Shown here piece by piece: positions 59,385 to 64,000 of a DNA stretch of 64,000 bases. The stretch is from Calliopsis andreniformis (lineage: Eukaryota; Arthropoda; Insecta; Hymenoptera; Andrenidae). The stretch's first letter is position 1, and each line of letters opens with the position of its first letter. Both the position numbers and the translations under genes were made by a program. The notes under the pieces are model-generated. The model saw nothing but the letters and a program-made list of their open reading frames with translations, was not told where the DNA came from and did not search any database. The stretch covers positions 682,001 through 746,000 of the forward strand of contig NW_027480546.1 of NCBI RefSeq assembly GCF_051401765.1, read 5' to 3'.

Positions 59385-61316
59385 TAGGTGATCATAATAA
59401 TAATACTAACAACCATAATGATCATAGTAATCATCATAATAAACAGAATAGTCATGGAAATAATCTTAATAATCATTGTTATTAACGTAATAACCATAAT
59501 AATCTTAATGATGACATTAATATACATCATAATTATACTAAGACAAATAATAATCAGAGTAATCATAATAATAAACATAATAAGCTTTGAAATAATAATA
59601 ATAACCTTTATACTAGCCATAATAACCATAATAATCATAATAACTAGAATAATCATAATAGTCATAATAATCGCAATAACCATAATGATCTTAATGATGA
59701 TCATGATATTCATCATAATTATACCAAGATCCATAATAAGCATAGTAACCATAATAATAAACATAATAAGCTTTGAAATAATCATAATAACCGTTATACT
59801 AGCCATAGTAACCATAATAATCATAATAACTATAATAATCATAATAGTGATAATAATAACCGTAATAAACTTGGAAATAACCATATTTATCATTATAATA
59901 GCTATAATAACCATAAAAATCATAATAGCCATAATAATCTGAATGTTGATCCTAATAATCATACTAACAACCGTAATAACCATAGTGATCATCATAATAA
60001 TTACAATAATCATAATAATCGTAATTGTAATGTTAATGAGCATAGCAATAATCACAATAATCATAGTAACCATAATAATCTTAATGATGATCATAATATC
60101 CATGATAATTATACCAAGATCCGTAATAATCATAATAATCATAATAATAACCCTAATGTGTTCGGAGATAATCATAATATACATTATACTTGCCATAACA
60201 ACCATAATAGTCATAATAACCATAATAATCATAATAGCCATAATAATCTGAATGTTGATCATAATAATCATACTAACAGCCATAATAGTCATAGTGATCA
60301 TCATAATAACTACAATAATCATAATAATCGTAATTGTAATGTTAATAAGCATAGCAATAATCACAATAATCATAGTAACCATAATAATCTTAATGATGAT
60401 CATAATATCCATGATAATTATACCAAGATCCGTAATAAACATAATAATCATAATAATAACCATAATGGGTTCGGACATAACCATAATATACATTATACTA
60501 GCCATAACAACCATAATAGTCATAATAGCCATAATAATCATAATAGTCGTAATAATAACAATAATGAACTAGGAAATAATCGTAATAATCATAATAATAG
60601 TCATAATAGCCATATATATCACAATAGCCATAATAATCAGAATGGTGATCATAATAATCATACTAACAACCATAATGATCATAGTAATCATCATAATAAA
60701 CAGAATAGTCATGGAAATAATCTTAATAATGGTTATTATTAACGTAATAACCATAATCACCTTAATAACCATAATGATCTCAATGATGACAATAATATTC
60801 ATCATAATTATACTAAGACAAATAATAATCAGAGTAATCATAATAATAAACAAAATAAGCTTTGAAATAATCATAATCACCTTTATACTAGCCATAGTAA
60901 CCATACTAATCATAATAACTAGAATAATCATAATAGTCATAATAATCGCAATAACCATAATGATCTTAATGATGATCATGATATTCATCATAATTATACC
61001 AAGATCCGTAATAAGCATAGTAACCATAATAATAAACATAATAGGCTTCGAAATAATCATAATAACCGTTATACTAGCCATAGTAACCATAATAATCATA
61101 ATAACCATAATCATCATAATAACTATATTAATAACCATAATAAGCTTGGAAATAATCATCATAAGTATTATACTAGCCATAATAATCATAATAATCATAA
61201 TAACTATAATAATCATAATAGTCATAATAATAACCATAATAAACTTGGAAATAATCATATTTATCATTATAATAGCAATAATAACCATAAAAATCATAAT
61301 AGCCATAATAATCTGA
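59385..61316. repeat. Divergent block B558-A309-A390-B675, copy 2
   Basis: Modules start at 59385, 59943, 60252 and 60642. The block is nearly identical to 51807-53738. One visible difference is AATCATAATAGCC at about 61,297 versus AATCATAACAGCC at about 53,719. Both copies share the unusual GAACTAGGAAATAATC in the third module. Confidence 0.92.
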
Positions 61317-64000
61317 ATGTTGATCCTAATAATCATACTAACAACGATAATAATCAAAGTGATTATCATAATAACTACAATAATCATAATAATCGTAATT
61401 GTAATGTTAATGAGCATAGCAATAATCACAATAATCATAGTAACCATAATAATCTTAATGATGATCATAATATCCATGATAATTATACCAAGATCCGTAA
61501 TAATCATAATAATCATAATAATAACCCTAATGTGTTCGGAAATAATCATAATATACATTATACTTGCCATAACAACCATAATAGTCATAATAGCCATAAT
61601 TATCACAATAGTCGTAATAATAACAATAATAAACTTGGAAATAATGGTAATAATCATTGTAATAGTCATAATAGCCATAAAAATCACAATAGCCATAATA
61701 ATCAGAATGGTGAGCATAATAATCATACTAGTAACCATAATGATCATGGTAGTCATCATAATAAACAGAATAGTCGTGGAAATAATCTTAATAATGATTG
61801 TTATTAACGTAATAACCATAATAATCTTAATGATGACCATAATATACATCATAATTATACTAAGACAAATAATAATCAGAGTAATCATAATAATAAACAT
61901 AATAAGCTTTGAAATAATAATAATAACATTTATACTAGCCATAATAACCATAATAATCATAATAACTAGAATAATCATAATAGTCATAATAATCGCAATA
62001 ACCATAATGATCTTAATGATGATCATGATATTCATCATAATTATACCAAGATCCATAATAAGCATAGTAACCATAATAATAAACATAATAAGCTTTGAAA
62101 TAATCATAATAACCGTTATACTAGCCATAGTAACCATAATAATCATAATAACCATAATAATCATAATAACTATAGTAATAACCATAATAAGCTTTGAAAT
62201 AATCATAATAACCGTTATACTAGCCATAGTAACCATAATAATCATAATAACTATAATAATCATAATAGTGATAATAATAACCGTAATAAACTTGGAAATA
62301 ATCATATTTATCATTATAATAGCTATAATAACCATAAAAATCATAGTAGCCATAATAATCTGAATGTTGATCCTAATAATCATACTAACAACCATAATAA
62401 TCATAGTGATCATCATAATAATTACAATAATCATAATAATCGTAATTGTAATGTTAATGACCATATCAATAATCACAATAATCATAGTAACCATAATAAT
62501 CTTAACGATGATCATAATATCGATGATAATTATACCAAGATCCGTAATAATCATAATAATCATAATAATAACCCTAATGTGTTCGGAAATAATCATAATA
62601 TACATTATACTTGCCATAACAACCATAATAGTCATAATAGCCATAATAATCATAATAGTCGTAATAATAACAATAATAAACTTGGAAATAATGGTAATAA
62701 TCATTATAATAGTCATAATAGCCATAAAAATCACAATGGCCATAATAATCAGAATGGTGATCATAATAATCATACTAGCAACCATAATGATCATGGTAGT
62801 CATCATAATAAACACAATAGTCATGGAAATAATCTTAATAACCATTATTATTAACGTAATAACCATAATCATCGTAATAACCGTAATGATCTTAATGATG
62901 ACCATAATATTCATCATAATTATACCTAGACATATAATAATCAGAATAATCATAATAATAAACATAATAAGCTTTGAAATACTCATAATAACCTTCATAC
63001 TAGCCATAATAACCATAATAATCATAATAACTAGAGTAATCATAATAGTCATAATAATCGCAATAACCATAATGATCTTAATGATGATCATTATATTCAT
63101 CATAATTATACCAAGATCCATAATAATCATAGTAACCATAATAATAAACATAATAAGCATTGAAATAATCATAATAACCGTTATACTAGCCATAGAAGCC
63201 ATAATAATCATAATAAACATAATCATCATAATAATTATATTAATAACCATAATAAGCTTGGAAATAATCATCATAAGTATTATACTAGCCATAATAATCA
63301 TAATAATCATAATAACTATAATAATCATAATAGTCATAATAATAACCATAATAAACTTGGAAATAACCGTATTTATCATTATCATAGCTATAATAACCAT
63401 AAAAATCATAATAGCCATAATAATCTGAATGTTGATCCTAATAATCATACTAACAACCATAATAATCATAGTGATCATCATAATAACTACAATAATCATA
63501 ATAATCGTAATTGAAATGTTAATAAGCATAGCAATAATCACAATAATCATAGTAACCATAATAATCTTAATGATGATCATAATATCCATGATAATTATAG
63601 CAAGATCCGTAATAATCATCATAATCATAATAATAACCATAATGGGTTCGGAAATAATCATAATATACATTATACTAGCCATAACAACCATAATAGTCAT
63701 AATAGCCATAATAATCATAATAGTCGTAATAATAACAATAATGAACTTGGAAACAATCGTAATAATCATTATAATAGTCATAATAGCCATAAAAATCACA
63801 ATAGCCATAATAATCAGAATGGTGATCATAATAATCATACTAACAACCATGATGATCATAGTAATCATCATAATAAACAGAATAGTCATGGAAATAATCT
63901 TTATAACCGTTATTATTAACGTAATAACCATAATCACTTTAATAACCATAATGATCTCAATGATGACCATAATATTCATCATAATTATACTAAGACAAAT
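61317..64000. repeat. Divergent right-hand modules (A-B657-A-B675-A-partial B)
   Basis: Modules start at 61317 (A390), 61707 (B657), 62364 (A390), 62754 (B675), 63429 (A390) and 63819 (B, cut by the window end). They carry many changes not seen further left: CCCTAATGTGTTCGG, AATAAACTTGGAAATAATGG, GTCGTGGAAATAATC, ATCGATGATAATTATACC, TAAGCATTGAAATAATC and AATTGAAATGTTAATAAGC. No 3,507-bp organisation or CTAAATAATCTG junction is present here. Confidence 0.85.

Larger units (their letters stand above)
1..64000. repeat. Hierarchical AT-rich satellite array filling the window
   Basis: Every part of the window is built from the 9-bp word AATA(A/G)(T/C)CAT and its variants, all in one orientation. 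Words are grouped into type A modules (390 bp) and type B modules (471-489 bp, or 666 bp with an internal duplication). I set module starts at the ATG of ATGTTGATC or ATGGTGATC, which follows CAGA or CTGA at nearly every junction. The plus strand is rich in A and C relative to T and G. No unique sequence longer than a few words interrupts the array. No gene is supported anywhere in it. Whether it is centromeric, pericentromeric or another heterochromatic locus cannot be told from sequence alone. Confidence 0.97.

Noticed and set aside
1..64000. CRISPR array
   Set aside because: The repeats are contiguous, with no unique spacers of constant length and no cas-like genes.
1..64000. Transposon or retroelement origin of modules
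   Set aside because: I saw no terminal inverted repeats, target-site duplications, poly-A tails, reverse transcriptase or transposase motifs. All modules are head-to-tail in one orientation.
1..64000. Telomeric repeats, tRNA or rRNA genes
   Set aside because: No short G-rich telomere unit, no tRNA-like cloverleaf with conserved loops, and no rRNA core sequence was seen.
1..64000. Promoters, terminators or replication origins in AT-rich stretches
   Set aside because: TATA-like words occur everywhere because of base composition, so no single site stands out and none can be supported.

Overview
The window is one uninterrupted, very AT-rich satellite array (about 20-25% GC where I counted by hand). 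I find no gene, RNA gene, CRISPR array or mobile element that I can support. The organism cannot be named from it. The scale, the nested higher-order structure and the lack of any prokaryotic gene content point to eukaryotic nuclear DNA (heterochromatin or a large repeat locus). All modules lie head-to-tail in one orientation. The given strand is rich in A over T and C over G throughout.

The array is hierarchical. (1) The founding element is a 9-bp word, AATA(A/G)(T/C)CAT. (2) Landmarks of the form TTGGAAATAATC recur about every 90-99 bp in many places, which is 10-11 words. (3) These build two related modules. Type A is 390 bp and contains TTCGGAAATAATC and AACTTGGAAATAATC. Type B is 471, 480 or 489 bp in its short form and 666 bp in its long form, and contains AGCTTTGAAATAATC and usually AGCTTGGAAATAATC. 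(4) A plus short B makes a dimer of 861, 870 or 879 bp. (5) Four dimers make a 3,507-bp higher-order repeat, complete at 20959-24465, 44403-47909 and 47910-51416 and partial elsewhere. (6) A 2,016-bp cassette (B666-B471-A390-B489) occurs five times. (7) Blocks of many kilobases are duplicated at offsets of about 26.05, 24.32 and 23.44 kb, with local tandem duplications of 6,471 and 7,578 bp.

Layout: 1-9354 mixes cassettes, dimers and a run of three A modules. 9355-20958 is a cassette followed by nine dimers plus one. 20959-27102 holds one full and one shortened 3,507-bp repeat. 27103-44402 largely repeats the plan of about 7.1-20.1 kb. 44403-51416 holds two 3,507-bp repeats. 51417-61316 contains a 7,578-bp duplication that carries a distinct module set. 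61317-64000 consists of the most divergent modules, possibly towards an older edge.

Very long open frames exist (the longest is 4,246 codons on the minus strand, Met/Ile repeats). They follow from a 9-bp word that has no stop in that phase. Hand-counted differences between module copies show no excess at that frame's third codon position, so I do not call them genes. Two things deserve attention. Triplet phase is kept over 64 kb with a single detectable 1-bp break near 27,700. A different minus-strand frame reads as a varied Tyr/Gly/Asp-rich polypeptide, but only if TAA/TAG were Gln and TGA were Trp.
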